In this document: positions 45,852 through 63,441 of the stretch, one piece after another
Layout of the letters: each line of letters opens with the position of its first letter
How positions within the stretch are numbered: the first letter of the stretch is position 1
From: Rubellimicrobium arenae
GTDB taxonomy: Bacteria; Pseudomonadota; Alphaproteobacteria; Rhodobacterales; Rhodobacteraceae
NCBI RefSeq assembly: GCF_017916275.1
Contig: NZ_JAFMST010000008.1
Location: 46,024-110,023, forward strand
DNA length: 64,000 nucleotides
Direction of reading: 5' to 3'
Program-made: the position numbers and the translations under genes
Notes under the pieces: model-generated
The model's database searches: none
Told to the model about the DNA's origin: nothing
The model's input: the letters and a program-made list of their open reading frames with translations, nothing else

Positions 45852-47969
45852 TCAGGCGTACTTCTTCTGGATCTCTTGCGAGATGTTCTCAGGCACCGGC
45901 TCGTAATGGTCGAACTGCATCGTGAACTGCGCGCGGCCAGAGGACATCGAGCGCAGGTTGTTGATGTAGCCGAACATGTTCGCCAGAGGCACGAAGGCGT
46001 TGATGACGTTCGCGTTGCCGCGCGAGTCCTGTCCCTGCACCATGCCGCGGCGCGAGGTCAGGTCGCCGATGACACCACCCGTGTATTCCTCGGGAGTCAC
46101 CACCTCGACCTTCATGATCGGCTCGAGCAGCTTGGCGCCCGCCTTCTTGAGGCCTTCACGCATGCACATGCGCGAGGCGATCTCGAAGGCGAGGACCGAC
46201 GAGTCCACGTCGTGGAACTTGCCGTCGACCAGCGACACCTTGAAGTCGATCACCGGGAAGCCGGCGAGCGGACCCGAGTCCATCACGGACTTGATGCCCT
46301 TCTCCACGCCCGGGATGTACTCCTTGGGCACGGTGCCGCCGATGATCTTCGACTCGAACGAGAAGCCCTCGCCCGGCTCCGTCGGGTTGATCTCCAGCTT
46401 CACTTCCGCGAACTGGCCCGAGCCACCGGTCTGCTTCTTGTGCGTGTAGGTGTGCGTGACCGGATGCGAGATGGTCTCGCGGTAGGCCACCTGCGGCGCA
46501 CCGATGTTCGCCTCGACCTTGAACTCGCGACGCATGCGGTCGACGAGGATGTCGAGGTGAAGCTCGCCCATGCCCTTCATGATGGTCTGGCCGGACTCGA
46601 TGTCTGTCTCGACGCGGAAGGACGGGTCCTCGGCAGCCAGGCGAGCGAGGGCGGTCGCCATCTTCTCCTGGTCGGCCTTGGTCTTGGGCTCCACGGCGAT
46701 CTCGATCACCGGCTCAGGGAAGGTCATGGTCTCGAGAACCACGGGTTCCTTCTCGGCGCAGAGCGTGTCGCCGGTGGTCGTGTCCTTGAGGCCGGCCAGC
46801 GCGATGATGTCGCCCGCGAAGGCTTCATCGATCTCTTCCCGGTTGATGGCGTGCATCATCATCATCCGGCCCACGCGCTCGCGCTTGCCTTTCGTGGAGT
46901 TCAGCATCGCGTCGCCCTTCTTGAGGACGCCGGAGTAGATCCGCGTAAAGGTGAGCGAGCCCACGAAGGGGTCGTTCATGATCTTGAACGCCAGCGCCGA
47001 GAAGGGCTGCTCGTCGTCGGCCGAACGGGCGATGTTCCGGGTTTCGGTCTCGTCGCCCGGCTTGAAGCCCATGTAGGCGGGGACGTCGAGCGGGGACGGC
47101 AGGAAGTCGATGACGCAGTTCAGCATGGGCTGGACGCCCTTGTTCTTGAAGGCCGAACCCGCGGTGACGGGGACGAACTTCATCGACAGGCAGCCCTTGC
47201 GGATGAGCTTGCGCAGCTCTTCGGCACCGGGCTCCTCGCCCTCAAGGTACCGCTCCATCGCGTCGTCGTCCATTTCGACGGCGAGTTCGACCATCTTGCC
47301 GCGCCACTCGTTGGCGAGCTCCTGGAGCTCGGCACGGATGGGCTGGCGGGTCCAGGACGCGCCGAGATCTTCGCCCTTCCAGGTCCACTCTTCCATCGTG
47401 ACGAGGTCGATGATGCCCTCGAGCTTGTCCTCGGCCCCGATCGGAAGCGCGACGGGGCACGGGGTCGCCCCCGTGCGGTCCTTGATCATGCGGACACAGT
47501 TGAAGAAGTCCGCGCCGATCTTGTCCATCTTGTTGACGAACACGATCCGGGGGACCTCGTACCGGTCAGCCTGGCGCCAGACGGTCTCGGTCTGCGGCTC
47601 GACGCCGGCGTTGGCATCGAGGAGGCAGACGGCGCCGTCGAGCACGGCCAGCGAACGCTCAACTTCGATGGTGAAGTCGACGTGGCCGGGCGTGTCGATG
47701 ATGTTGAAGCGGTGCTTCTCGCCGATGTGCTCACCGGGGTTCTCGGTGCGCTCCCAGAAGGTGGTCGTCGCTGCCGAGGTGATGGTGATCCCGCGTTCCT
47801 GCTCCTGCTCCATCCAGTCCATGGTGGCGGCGCCGTCATGGACTTCGCCGATCTTGTGGGACTTGCCGGTGTAGTAGAGGATCCGCTCGGTCGTGGTGGT
47901 CTTGCCGGCGTCGATATGCGCCATGATACCGAAGTTACGGTACAGGCGCAGAGGATATTCGCGTGCCAT
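45852..47969 (-). CDS. fusA: Elongation factor G
   Basis: 705-residue translocase GTPase. It starts [64 protein letters not shown]3 [24 protein letters not shown]4 NKMDK. Domains II-V are present, with the domain IV tip region ([19 protein letters not shown]) and the C-terminal [29 protein letters not shown]. It lies 9 bp after rpsG. Confidence 0.98.
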   Translation of the reverse strand: MAREYPLRLYRNFGIMAHIDAGKTTTTERILYYTGKSHKIGEVHDGAATMDWMEQEQERGITITSAATTTFWERTENPGEHIGEKHRFNIIDTPGHVDFTIEVERSLAVLDGAVCLLDANAGVEPQTETVWRQADRYEVPRIVFVNKMDKIGADFFNCVRMIKDRTGATPCPVALPIGAEDKLEGIIDLVTMEEWTWKGEDLGASWTRQPIRAELQELANEWRGKMVELAVEMDDDAMERYLEGEEPGAEELRKLIRKGCLSMKFVPVTAGSAFKNKGVQPMLNCVIDFLPSPLDVPAYMGFKPGDETETRNIARSADDEQPFSALAFKIMNDPFVGSLTFTRIYSGVLKKGDAMLNSTKGKRERVGRMMMMHAINREEIDEAFAGDIIALAGLKDTTTGDTLCAEKEPVVLETMTFPEPVIEIAVEPKTKADQEKMATALARLAAEDPSFRVETDIESGQTIMKGMGELHLDILVDRMRREFKVEANIGAPQVAYRETISHPVTHTYTHKKQTGGSGQFAEVKLEINPTEPGEGFSFESKIIGGTVPKEYIPGVEKGIKSVMDSGPLAGFPVIDFKVSLVDGKFHDVDSSVLAFEIASRMCMREGLKKAGAKLLEPIMKVEVVTPEEYTGGVIGDLTSRRGMVQGQDSRGNANVINAFVPLANMFGYINNLRSMSSGRAQFTMQFDHYEPVPENISQEIQKKYA

Positions 47970-47978
47970 GGGGGGCCC

Positions 47979-48449
47979 TTACCAGCGGTAGTGGCTGAAC
48001 GCCTTGTTGGCGTCGGCCATCTTGTGGGTGTCCTCGCGCTTCTTCACCGCGCTGCCGCGATTGTTCATCGCGTCCAGAAGCTCGCCGGCGAGGCGCTCTT
48101 CCATGGTGTTCTCGTTGCGCTTCTTGGACGCGTCGATGAGCCAGCGGATGGCCAGAGCCTCGCGGCGCTCGGGGCGCACCTCCACGGGGACCTGGTAGGT
48201 CGCGCCGCCGACGCGGCGGGAACGGACTTCGACCGCCGGCTTGATGTTGTCCAGCGCCTCGTGGAACACTTCCACGGGCTCGCGGCGGACGCGGCCCTGA
48301 ACGCGCTCGAAGGCGTTGTAGACGATGGTCTCGGCGACGGACTTCTTGCCGTCGACCATCAGGTTGTTCATGAACTTGGAAACGACCCGATCGCCGTACT
48401 TGGCATCGGGCAGGACTTCGCGCTTCTCGGCGGCGTGGCGACGGGACAT
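47979..48449 (-). CDS. rpsG: 30S ribosomal protein S7
   Basis: 156-residue S7, primary binder of the 16S 3' domain and str-operon regulator in E. coli. [51 protein letters not shown] and [25 protein letters not shown] are diagnostic; it ends in the short form KAFSHYRW. Confidence 0.98.
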   Translation of the reverse strand: MSRRHAAEKREVLPDAKYGDRVVSKFMNNLMVDGKKSVAETIVYNAFERVQGRVRREPVEVFHEALDNIKPAVEVRSRRVGGATYQVPVEVRPERREALAIRWLIDASKKRNENTMEERLAGELLDAMNNRGSAVKKREDTHKMADANKAFSHYRW

Positions 48450-48460
48450 TCTCTAGATCC

Positions 48461-48832
48461 TCACTTCGGACGCTTGGCGCCGTAGAGCGAACGGCGCTGC
48501 TTGCGGTTCTTCACGCCTTGCGTGTCGAGCACGCCGCGCAGGATGTGGTAACGCACGCCCGGAAGGTCCTTGACCCGGCCGCCGCGGATGAGCACGACAG
48601 AGTGCTCTTGCAGGTTGTGGCCTTCGCCGGGGATGTACGAGATCACCTCGAAGGAGTTGGTCAGCCGCACCTTGGCGACCTTCCGCATGGCCGAGTTCGG
48701 CTTCTTCGGGGTGGTGGTGTAGACGCGCGTGCAGACGCCGCGCTTCTGGGGGCAGCCCCCGAGGTGCTGCGACTTGGATTTGTTCACTTGGCGCTGCCGG
48801 GGCTTCCGGATCAGCTGCTGAATCGTCGGCAT
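48461..48832 (-). CDS. rpsL: 30S ribosomal protein S12
   Basis: 123-residue decoding-centre protein: [59 protein letters not shown]... Both lysines linked to streptomycin resistance are wild type (in TPKKPNS and [12 protein letters not shown]). First gene of the str operon, with a structured leader of roughly 220 nt. Confidence 0.98.
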   Translation of the reverse strand: MPTIQQLIRKPRQRQVNKSKSQHLGGCPQKRGVCTRVYTTTPKKPNSAMRKVAKVRLTNSFEVISYIPGEGHNLQEHSVVLIRGGRVKDLPGVRYHILRGVLDTQGVKNRKQRRSLYGAKRPK

Positions 48833-48860
48833 TGGGCTCTTTCCCGTTTCCTACCGTTTT

Positions 48861-48907
48861 GTGCCGCGGGCCCGAAGGGCTCCGCCGTCGATGAAGCCCC
48901 ACGGCAC
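48861..48907 (-). promoter_or_regulatory. Second stem-loop of the rpsL leader
   Basis: A 10-bp stem (48861-48870 with 48898-48907, one G-U pair in the RNA) enclosing 27 bases, immediately after the terminator-like hairpin and 28 bases before the rpsL ATG. Confidence 0.5.
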
Positions 48908-48918
48908 GCGTGAAGCAC

Positions 48919-48959
48919 AAAAAGCCCGCCCAGTTCACGCTACCTGCAGAACGGGGCGG
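48919..48959 (-). terminator. Terminator-like hairpin inside the rpsL leader (candidate attenuator)
   Basis: Stem of 6 bp plus 4 bp with one mismatch (48926-48931 with 48954-48959; 48933-48936 with 48949-48952), 12-base loop, followed on the - strand by GGGCTTTTTG. It lies about 100 nt downstream of the str promoter, so it would act on the str transcript itself. Confidence 0.6.
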
Positions 48960-49061
48960 TGGGTCTTCAGAGGATCGGGGCGTTGCCGGCCCGGATCGTG
49001 ACCACGACAAATTTTGGCACTCGGACTCAGGGCAGACGTCTCCCTTGGCCGAGGTGCGGGG

Positions 49062-49090
49062 GACATATGGGAATCCCGCCTGGGTGTCAA
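49062..49090 (-). promoter_or_regulatory. Sigma-70 promoter of the str operon
   Basis: On the - strand: consensus TTGACA (49085-49090), 17-bp spacer, TATGTC (49062-49067). It lies between the rpoC terminator and rpsL. Confidence 0.65.
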
Positions 49091-49157
49091 CACCGCCCAC
49101 GGTGACGTCAGGTCGCAGGCCCCTGCGGGCCAGGCGCGCCATCGTGGTCGGGAAGCG

Positions 49158-49184
49158 AAAAGGCCCCCGCGCCGGGGGGCCTTT
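49158..49184 (-). terminator. Terminator of rpoC
   Basis: A perfect 10-bp stem (49159-49168 with 49175-49184), 6-base loop, then TTTTCGCTT on the - strand, 27 bp after the rpoC stop. Confidence 0.85.
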
Positions 49185-49210
49185 CCGTTGGCAGAGCCTG
49201 TCGGCTCGGC

Positions 49211-53422
<4,212 letters not shown>

Positions 53423-53459
53423 CTCATGCCCTTCCGAGGGTCAACGGAGGTGGGGAGGC

Positions 53460-53485
53460 GGACGGCCCCCCGCAAGGGGCCGTCC
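53460..53485 (-). promoter_or_regulatory. Intercistronic hairpin between rpoB and rpoC
   Basis: Perfect 10-bp stem (53460-53469 with 53476-53485), 6-base loop, 17 bp after the rpoB stop. No U-run. Confidence 0.55.
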
Positions 53486-53502
53486 CGAAGCCGTGAGGAG
53501 GA

Positions 53503-57642
<4,140 letters not shown>

Positions 57643-57775
57643 GGGCGTCGTCACCTATGGTCTCTGCGAGGGAGGCTCCGCCGGGGGCGCGGGGCCTCGC
57701 TCTGTGAGAGCGGACTGTCGGAGGTCCATCCGATGCCGCCTTCCCAAGGGCGACATCACGACCCGTTCGACCGGT

Positions 57776-57806
57776 CCAAAAGGCGGGTCCCTCAGGACCG
57801 GCCTTT
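57776..57806 (-). terminator. Terminator after rplL
   Basis: An 11-bp stem with one mismatch (57780-57790 with 57796-57806; 5-base loop) and a following TTTTGG on the - strand, 80 bp after rplL. Together with the adjacent hairpin it may let only part of transcription pass into rpoB, as known for the rplL-rpoB attenuator of E. coli. Confidence 0.6.
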
Positions 57807-57819
57807 AAGACGGGTCAGG

Positions 57820-57845
57820 CTGGAACCGCCGGTCGGCGGCTCCAG
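57820..57845 (-). promoter_or_regulatory. Processing or stabilising hairpin after rplL
   Basis: An 11-bp stem with one mismatch (57820-57830 with 57835-57845) and a 4-base loop, 41 bp after the rplL stop. An RNase III-type stem between rplL and rpoB is known in E. coli; a similar role is inferred. Confidence 0.5.
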
Positions 57846-57885
57846 CCCAATTCAGACTAGTGAAGCGCGCCGGAGCGCATCTTCA

Positions 57886-58263
57886 TTAGGCCAGCTCGAC
57901 CTTGGCACCAGCCTCTTCGAGCTTCTTCTTCATGGCTTCGGCGTCGGCCTTGGAGATACCTTCCTTGACCTTGCCGCCGGCTTCCACGAGGTCCTTGGCT
58001 TCCTTGAGGCCCAGGCCCGTGATCGCACGGACTTCCTTGATCACGTTGATCTTGTTCGCGCCGGCGTCCTTGAGGACGACGTCGAACTCGGTCTTTTCTT
58101 CCTCGGCGGGGGCGGCAGCCGCACCCGGGGCAGCGGCCATCATGACAGCGCCGCCGGCGGCGGGCTCGATGCCGTACTGGTCCTTGAGGATCTGCTTCAG
58201 CTCTTGGGCTTGCAGGAGGGTGAGGCCAACGATTTGTTCGGCCAGTTGGTTCAGATCAGCCAT
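57886..58263 (-). CDS. rplL: 50S ribosomal protein L7/L12
   Basis: 125-residue stalk protein recruiting GTPase factors. N-terminal dimerisation domain ([31 protein letters not shown]), Ala/Gly/Pro hinge, and C-terminal factor-binding domain ([66 protein letters not shown]). Complete. Confidence 0.98.
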   Translation of the reverse strand: MADLNQLAEQIVGLTLLQAQELKQILKDQYGIEPAAGGAVMMAAAPGAAAAPAEEEKTEFDVVLKDAGANKINVIKEVRAITGLGLKEAKDLVEAGGKVKEGISKADAEAMKKKLEEAGAKVELA

Positions 58264-58332
58264 TTGTGCTTTCCGTCTAGATAAGGGTTCCAACGCAAGG
58301 GGCCAAAGCCCCCCGCGGCATCACGTCGCTGC

Positions 58333-58845
58333 TCAGGCGGCCTTCTCTTCGATGGTCGAGAGAATGCCCGCGATGTTCGCGGCAGGCGCGCCGATCGCCC
58401 CGGCCAGTTGCGCGGCGGGCGCACCGATGCAGGCCACGATGGAAGCGATGAGCTCCTCGCGGGACGGCAGCGATGCGACAGCCTTGACTCCGGCCGGGTC
58501 AAGCGCCGCGTTCCCCATCGCCCCGCCGAGGATGACGAACTTGTCGTTCGTCTTGGCGTAGGCGTCGACCACCTTGGCCGCAGCCACGGGGTCTTCGGAG
58601 TAGGAGAACACGGTCATGCCCGTGAGAAGGGGAGCCATGCTGGCGCCGGGCTTCCCTTCCAGGGCGATCTTGGCGAGCTTGTTCTTGGCCACGCGAACGG
58701 AGCCACCCGCATCGCGCATGCGCGCGCGGAGGTCCTGCATCTGTGCAACCGTCATGCCTTCGTAGTGGGCAACCACCACGACGCCAGAGCTTTCGAAGAT
58801 CTGGCCGAGTTCCTCGACCACTTTCTCTTTCTTGGCTCTATCCAC
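58333..58845 (-). CDS. rplJ: 50S ribosomal protein L10
   Basis: 170-residue stalk base protein binding L12 dimers and 23S rRNA. It starts at GTG ([62 protein letters not shown]), preceded by GGAGTG. The C-terminal helix that carries L12 follows. A structured 254-nt leader separates it from rplA. Confidence 0.98.
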   Translation of the reverse strand: MDRAKKEKVVEELGQIFESSGVVVVAHYEGMTVAQMQDLRARMRDAGGSVRVAKNKLAKIALEGKPGASMAPLLTGMTVFSYSEDPVAAAKVVDAYAKTNDKFVILGGAMGNAALDPAGVKAVASLPSREELIASIVACIGAPAAQLAGAIGAPAANIAGILSTIEEKAA

Positions 58846-59099
58846 AGTTTCACTCCAAGTTGGGGTTTCCCCCGGCTCATGATGCGGCATCCGGAGACAC
58901 CGCGTTCGGGTCCTTGTTACGGAACCCGAGCCTCAGATCGCCCGCCCCGGGGCGCTGGGCCCCCAAACGGAAATCCTGGTCTCGCGTCCCGTCTCAGGAA
59001 GGATTTACGAGGTTTCCCCCGACCCTCCGTCTCGGACAGGACGGGGCCTGTCGGGGCCCCGCCAGACCCCCCGGCCTAAGCCGGAGGGAATCTCTACGG
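58846..59099 (-). promoter_or_regulatory. rplJL leader region, putative L10 autoregulatory leader
   Basis: 254 nt with several hairpins, including one near the rplA stop (CCGGC-TTAG-GCCGG, about 59075-59089) and one around 58906-58929. The 10-mer GGGGGAAACC occurs twice on the - strand (59011-59020 and 58864-58873). L10(L12) leaders with kink-turn targets are known in this position in bacteria; I did not match the consensus fold, so this rests on location. Confidence 0.35.
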
Positions 59100-59801
59100 T
59101 CAGGCGTTGCCGGTCGCCGACGCGAGGTCGATCGACACGCCCGGGCCCATCGTCGACGCGATGGACACCTTCTTCAGGTAGGCGCCCTTGGCCCCGGTGG
59201 GCTTGGCGCGCTGCACGGCATCCACGAAGGCGCGGATGTTCTCGGCCAGCTTGTCGGCGTCGAACGAGGCCTTGCCGACGCCGGCGTGGATGATCCCCGC
59301 CTTCTCGACCTTGAACTGGACCTGGCCGCCCTTGGCCGCGCGAACGGCCTCGGCAACGTCCGGCGTCACGGTGCCGATCTTCGGGTTCGGCATCAGGTTG
59401 CGCGGGCCGAGGATCTTACCGAGGCGACCGACGATCGGCATCATGTCCGGGGTGGCGATGCAACGATCGAAGTCGATCGTGCCGCCCTGGATCGTCTGCA
59501 TCAGGTCCTCGGCGCCGACGATGTCAGCCCCGGCGGCGCGGGCCTGGTCGGCCTTCTCGCCACGGGCGAAGACCGCCACGCGCACCGTCTTGCCGGTGCC
59601 GTTCGGCAGGTTCACCGTGCCGCGGACCATCTGGTCGGCGTGGCGCGGATCGACACCCAGGTTGAGCGCGATCTCGACGGTCTCATCGAACTTCGCGGAG
59701 GCGTTCGCCTTCACCAGTTCGACGGCGGTCTGGACGGGAAGGTTGTCCTTGCCGTCGAAGGCGGCGCGGGCCGCGCGGATTCTCTTGCCAAGCTTCGCCA
59801 T
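59100..59801 (-). CDS. rplA: 50S ribosomal protein L1
   Basis: 233-residue L1 of the mobile stalk that moves E-site tRNA. It starts [20 protein letters not shown]; blocks [43 protein letters not shown] and [26 protein letters not shown] are diagnostic. It lies 2 bp after rplK. Confidence 0.98.
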   Translation of the reverse strand: MAKLGKRIRAARAAFDGKDNLPVQTAVELVKANASAKFDETVEIALNLGVDPRHADQMVRGTVNLPNGTGKTVRVAVFARGEKADQARAAGADIVGAEDLMQTIQGGTIDFDRCIATPDMMPIVGRLGKILGPRNLMPNPKIGTVTPDVAEAVRAAKGGQVQFKVEKAGIIHAGVGKASFDADKLAENIRAFVDAVQRAKPTGAKGAYLKKVSIASTMGPGVSIDLASATGNA

Positions 59802-59803
59802 GA

Positions 59804-60256
59804 TCAGCCCTTCACATCGATGCCCATGGACTTCGCCGAGCCCATGATCGTCTGCATGGCCGCCTCGACGGAGACCGCGTTCAGGTCCTTCATCTTGGCG
59901 GTCGCGATCTCGCGCACCTGCGCGAGGGTCACGCTCCCGGCGACTTCCTTGCCGGGCTTGGTGGAGGCCTTCGGGCGGTTGCGCTTGCCCACGGGCTTCA
60001 GGCCGGCCGCCTTCTTGAGGTAGTAGGACGCGGGCGGCGTCTTCAGCTCAAGCGAGAACGACTTGTCGGCGTAGTAGGTGATGACCACCGGGACGGGGGC
60101 ACCGGCCTCGATCTCGGCCGTCTTGGCGTTGAATTCCTTGACGAACGCCATGATGTTGATCCCGCGCTGACCGAGCGCGGGACCGACCGGCGGGGACGGG
60201 TTCGCCTGCTGGGCTTTCACCTGCAGCTTCAGCGAACCAATGACTTTCTTGGCCAT
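59804..60256 (-). CDS. rplK: 50S ribosomal protein L11
   Basis: 150-residue protein of the GTPase-associated centre. [46 protein letters not shown] carries the Pro-rich thiostrepton-site helix; [41 protein letters not shown] ends it. First of rplKAJL. Confidence 0.98.
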   Translation of the reverse strand: MAKKVIGSLKLQVKAQQANPSPPVGPALGQRGINIMAFVKEFNAKTAEIEAGAPVPVVITYYADKSFSLELKTPPASYYLKKAAGLKPVGKRNRPKASTKPGKEVAGSVTLAQVREIATAKMKDLNAVSVEAAMQTIMGSAKSMGIDVKG

Positions 60257-60372
60257 GTGGCCTCTCCTTCATCGCGGGGGCGCGGCCCCCTTGGTCCAAC
60301 TCCCGTCCCGGCGCGCCGGGCGGGCCTTCGTTGCGTGGTCCGGATCGGGTGCCGCGGCCCCCTCCCCTCCCA

Positions 60373-60395
60373 CGGACCCCCGGAGGGGCCGTCCG
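60373..60395 (-). promoter_or_regulatory. Hairpin between nusG and rplK
   Basis: GC stem of 5 + 4 bp with a small bulge (60373-60377 with 60391-60395; inner C/G runs), directly after the nusG stop. No U-run. Confidence 0.4.
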
Positions 60396-60396
60396 C

Positions 60397-60930
60397 TCAG
60401 GCGAGCTTCGTCACCTGAGAGAATTCCAGATCGACCGGGGTGGCCCGGCCGAAGATCGAGACCGACACCTTGAGGCGCTGGTGCTCCTCGTCGACGCCCT
60501 CGACCATCCCGTCGAAGTCCTCGAACGGGCCGTCGTTGACTTTGACCCGCTCGCCGATCTCGAAGCGGATGAGGTTGCGGGGCTGCGTCTCCCCGACCTC
60601 GACCCGGTTCAGGATCGCGTTCACCTCGCTGTCCCGCATCGGCATCGGCTTGCCCTGGGGACCCAGGAAGCCGGTGACGCGGTTGATCGAGGTGATCAGG
60701 TGGTAGGTCTCGTCCGACATTTCCATGTGCACGAGGACATAGCCGGGCATGAAGCGGCGCTCGGCCTGGACCTTCTTGCCGCGACGCATCTCGATGACTT
60801 CCTCGGTCGGGACCATGACCTCGTCGATCTTGTCCTGGAGGCCCTGCTCCGCGGTCTTGGCGCGGATCTGCTCGGCGATCTTCTTCTCGAAATTCGAGAG
60901 GACCGAGACCGAATACCAGCGTTTCGCCAT
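60397..60930 (-). CDS. nusG: Transcription termination/antitermination factor NusG
   Basis: 177-residue NusG. The NGN domain starts MAKRWYSVSVLSNFEKKIAEQI and has RRFMPGYVLVHMEMSDETYHLI and FLGPQGKPMPM; the KOW domain has FEIGERVKVNDGPFEDFDGMVEGVDEEHQRLKVSVSIFGRATPVDLEFSQV. It couples RNAP to ribosomes (via S10) and Rho. The ATG at 60930 is standard. Confidence 0.98.
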   Translation of the reverse strand: MAKRWYSVSVLSNFEKKIAEQIRAKTAEQGLQDKIDEVMVPTEEVIEMRRGKKVQAERRFMPGYVLVHMEMSDETYHLITSINRVTGFLGPQGKPMPMRDSEVNAILNRVEVGETQPRNLIRFEIGERVKVNDGPFEDFDGMVEGVDEEHQRLKVSVSIFGRATPVDLEFSQVTKLA

Positions 60931-61010
60931 GTCTGCCGCACCCATGCCCGACCGGCCAAGCCGGCTTATTCCTGTCCGGGAGCCTGCCTTGCACCCCGGC
61001 TCCAAATGAA

Positions 61011-61046
61011 AACGGGGCGCCCGCGCGATTCGCCGCGCCCGCGCCC
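61011..61046 (-). terminator. GC hairpin with U-rich tail between secE and nusG
   Basis: Outer 6-bp stem (61015-61020 with 61041-61046) with further GC pairing inside, followed on the - strand by CGTTTTCATTT. It lies 58 bp after secE and could terminate part of the transcription before nusG. Confidence 0.45.
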
Positions 61047-61103
61047 GTCCGTTCAGAGCCCGGCGCTCTTACGCCCCTGGGCGCCCGAGCGCAAGGGCCT
61101 TGA

Positions 61104-61301
61104 TCAGCTGCCGAAGACGCCGAGGATCGTCGTGAGCCCGGTCCGGATCAGGAGATCCACCAGGCTGAAGAACACGGCGGCGAGCGCGGCCAGCGCCAGC
61201 ACCATGACGGTGGTCAGCACCACTTCCCGCCGCGTGGGCCAGACGACCTTGCCGATCTCGGCGCGGGCCTGCTGAATGAATTCGACGGGATTGGTGGCCA
61301 T
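61104..61301 (-). CDS. secE: Protein translocase subunit SecE
   Basis: 65-residue single-spanning clamp of SecY. NPVEFIQQARAEIGKVVWPTRREVVLTTVMVLALAALAAVFFSLVDLLI shows the amphipathic helix with the conserved KVVWPTR and the membrane helix. It is in its usual place before nusG. Confidence 0.97.
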   Translation of the reverse strand: MATNPVEFIQQARAEIGKVVWPTRREVVLTTVMVLALAALAAVFFSLVDLLIRTGLTTILGVFGS

Positions 61302-61365
61302 GGGATGTCCTCCGGGCGGAACCCGCGCGACATACGCGGGCCGCGCGGCGAGCGCAAGGGTGCGC

Positions 61366-61908
61366 TCAGACTCCTCCCGCGAACGCGAACTCGGCGACGG
61401 ACTCCCAGGGGCCTCCCTTGTAGCGCCAAAGGAGCAGCCCCCGGGCTTGCGCCTCCCAGGGCACGAAGGCGGCCCGGAGCTGAGACAGGGTGTCGCGGGC
61501 CACCTCGGGGGATACCTTGTTCTGTACGGTCACATGAGGGCGCCAAGGCTGGCGGTCCTGCGGCGTCAGCCAGTCCGCCCAGTGCCTGGCCAGCCCGGCG
61601 CGCAGTTCGGCGAGGCCGGGGGCCTCGAGGCGGTAGGCCACCCCGCGTCCGAGCGGCATCAGGCCGGTGACCTGCACCGCCTCCGGCCCCCTCCCCCCGC
61701 ACGCGGCAAGAAGGGTGGCCGCGATGTCGACCTCGGCCTCGCCAGGGAGGTGATGGAACAGGGTGACATGCGCCGGAATGCGATTGAGGTGCGGAGGGAA
61801 GTAGGCCCTCCGCTCGGCATCGAAGCGCGCAAAGCTCGCGGGGTCGAGCGCCACCGTCAGGATGAGCGGCTCGGGACGGAGGCGCGGGGCGGGGTCGTCC
61901 TGGCTCAT
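61366..61908 (-). CDS. 2H phosphoesterase family protein (2'-5' RNA ligase-like)
   Basis: 180-residue protein with the two HxT motifs of the 2H superfamily: HVTLFHHL at about residues 47-54 and HVTVQNKV at about 124-131. Members include 2'-5' RNA ligase ThpR and cyclic phosphodiesterases for RNA ends. Here the body is more divergent than ThpR (LEAPGLAELRAGLARHWADWLTPQDRQPWRPHVTV). The ATG at 61908 (MSQDDPAP) is chosen. It is located between the tRNA-Trp gene and secE, so a tRNA-related job is possible but unproven. Confidence 0.8.
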   Translation of the reverse strand: MSQDDPAPRLRPEPLILTVALDPASFARFDAERRAYFPPHLNRIPAHVTLFHHLPGEAEVDIAATLLAACGGRGPEAVQVTGLMPLGRGVAYRLEAPGLAELRAGLARHWADWLTPQDRQPWRPHVTVQNKVSPEVARDTLSQLRAAFVPWEAQARGLLLWRYKGGPWESVAEFAFAGGV

Positions 61909-61963
61909 GGTTGATTCCGGCGGCTGGCGTCGCGACGGGGCGCCGCCCACGGCGATCTGCGAC

Positions 61964-62335
61964 TCAGGCGGCTCCGGGCAAGGCCTCGCGCAGATGGCGG
62001 AACGGCTCGGCGGCGGACGCGCCGAGTCCCCGTCGGACTTCCTCGGAGGCGAAGTAGGCGTCGGCCGCGCGGGTCAGGACGGCGAAGGCCGCCTCCTCGG
62101 CCGTGCGCATCCGATCGAGCACCGACCGGGTCAGTCCAACCTGGGACAGCGAATTCGCCACCGTCATGCAGGCGGCCACGTCCGCCACCACCGTATCGCC
62201 GTCGTCGCCGGCGCGAAGCTCCGACGAGGGCACGCCGGCGATCCGCATCGCGGTCCTTTGGCGTTGATAAGCCGTCATCAGGTTGTCCGCGATCATGCGG
62301 GCACGGCGGGCAGTCAGGTCGGGGATCTCGGCCAT
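61964..62335 (-). CDS. Hypothetical protein, mostly helical
   Basis: 123-residue protein of unknown function with no membrane segment or recognised domain. It is rich in Ala, Arg and Asp (LTARRARMIADNLMTAYQRQRTAMRIAG, CMTVANSLSQVGLTRSVLDRMRTAEEAAFAVLTRAADAYFASEEVRRGLG), suggesting a helical bundle. I chose the ATG at 62335 (MAEIPDLT) because AAGGAG ends nine bases upstream; the ATG three codons earlier abuts that site. Lies between tRNA-Trp and the 2H phosphoesterase gene. Confidence 0.6.
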   Translation of the reverse strand: MAEIPDLTARRARMIADNLMTAYQRQRTAMRIAGVPSSELRAGDDGDTVVADVAACMTVANSLSQVGLTRSVLDRMRTAEEAAFAVLTRAADAYFASEEVRRGLGASAAEPFRHLREALPGAA

Positions 62336-62493
62336 CCAGGACATCTCCTTGCTCGGTCCCGAGCGTCCTACGATGCGAGCCGAGCGAAAAGCGCCCCATG
62401 GCATGGCAGGAAGATGGCGGCGCGCAGCGTGGCCATCACGCCTCGGCGAGCCACGATCACGACGGAGGCGAATCCGCGAAGATGCAGGAAGGT

Positions 62494-62569
62494 TGGCAGG
62501 GGCAGCAGGGTTCGAACCCGCGACCTACGGTTTTGGAGACCGTCGCTCTACCGGCTGAGCTATACCCCT
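62494..62569 (-). tRNA. tRNA-Trp (anticodon CCA), CCA encoded
   Basis: 76 nt including the 3' CCA (62494-62496). Acceptor AGGGGTA with TGCCCCT, D arm TAGCTC...GAGC, anticodon loop CTCCAAA (anticodon CCA), T arm GCGGG/CCTGC around TTCGAAC. The tuf-tRNA-Trp-secE-nusG linkage is widespread in proteobacteria. Confidence 0.96.
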
Positions 62570-62580
62570 AGGCCGATCCC

Positions 62581-62609
62581 CGACTAGCCCGAACGCCGCC
62601 GGGGATCAA
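62581..62609 (-). promoter_or_regulatory. Candidate promoter for tRNA-Trp / secE operon
   Basis: On the - strand: TTGATC (62604-62609), 17-bp spacer, TAGTCG (62581-62586), 11 bp before the tRNA 5' end. The close spacing fits a tRNA promoter. Confidence 0.45.
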
Positions 62610-62613
62610 GGGG

Positions 62614-63288
62614 TCAGGCGATCGCAATCACATCCTCTTCGATCCGCCGCGCCTCCTCCTCGGAGATCCCGAGCGCCCGGGCGAGCCGGTCGAGGTAGTC
62701 CATCTCTTGGGGGTGGTCCCGGCCGCACATCAACGCCGACGCGGCATAGACTTCCCGCGCCTCGTGGCCGTTGCGGACGCGGGTCGCCACAACCTCGGGG
62801 TTCGACGGCGCGGCGATGGCCTCGCCCAGGAAACCCTTCACGGCCTCGGGCAGGTCCTCGAGTTCGGCGTGGATGGCGCTCTGCTCCTCGTCGTCGATAT
62901 GGCCGTCGGCCTTCGCTGCGGACACCATGGCGAAGAGAAGCGTCTTGGCGTGCGTCTCGGCGGCGTCCTCGTCCAGGTCCGTTACGCTGCGGCCCGAGGC
63001 GCCGCCCTGCGCGCTCCAGGCGTCCATGGCGACCTTGCCCAAGGCGCCGATGCCGCCGATCAGGAGCGCGTTGCGCGGAAGGCTGCCGCGCCGCCGCTGC
63101 CCCAGGAGCAGCCCGAGGAGCCCCAGGGCCGCCCCCCCCGCCAGCCCCGTCTGGCGAAGCCGCGCCCGGGCCGATGGATCGTCTCCGATCCCCAGTCGCT
63201 GGGCGGCCAGATCCTCGCCGCGCTGAGCGACGGCGCGACCTTCGGTCAGGAGCCGGTCGAGGAAGCTGCGGACGCTGGTGTTTTCCAT
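62614..63288 (-). CDS. TerB-like/DUF533 protein
   Basis: 224-residue protein. An N-terminal amphipathic stretch is followed by a Gly/Leu-rich hydrophobic segment (about 55-68, [16 protein letters not shown]) and a second (about 80-90), then a C-terminal TerB-like helical domain with the acidic metal-site motif [14 protein letters not shown] and [19 protein letters not shown] helices. It matches the DUF533 family (YebE in E. coli), inner-membrane-associated and of unknown function. The ATG at 63288 has GAGG six bases upstream; an in-frame ATG lies 7 codons earlier. Confidence 0.75.
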   Translation of the reverse strand: MENTSVRSFLDRLLTEGRAVAQRGEDLAAQRLGIGDDPSARARLRQTGLAGGAALGLLGLLLGQRRRGSLPRNALLIGGIGALGKVAMDAWSAQGGASGRSVTDLDEDAAETHAKTLLFAMVSAAKADGHIDDEEQSAIHAELEDLPEAVKGFLGEAIAAPSNPEVVATRVRNGHEAREVYAASALMCGRDHPQEMDYLDRLARALGISEEEARRIEEDVIAIA

Positions 63289-63384
63289 CTCTGGCCTCAC
63301 AAGGATCATTTCACCTCAGATAGGGTCCGCTCGGCTGGGCTCCAAGGCTGCGGGCCGGGGATCGGCGGGAGATGGACCGGGCCG

Positions 63385-63417
63385 AAAACGAAACGGCCGC
63401 CCCGAGGGACGGCCGTT
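63385..63417 (-). terminator. Terminator of the second tuf gene
   Basis: 8-bp stem (63392-63399 with 63410-63417) with extra pairing inside the 10-base loop, followed on the - strand by TCGTTTTC. It lies 25 bp after the tuf stop. Confidence 0.75.
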
Positions 63418-63441
63418 CCAGCTTGCGCGGGGCGCGAAGGA

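Larger units (their letters stand above)
48833..49210. other. 378-bp rpoC-rpsL intergenic region
   Basis: In transcription order it holds the rpoC terminator (49159-49184), a TTGACA promoter (49062-49090), a terminator-like hairpin (48919-48959) and a second long stem (48861-48907) before rpsL. No coding frame is convincing. Confidence 0.75.
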
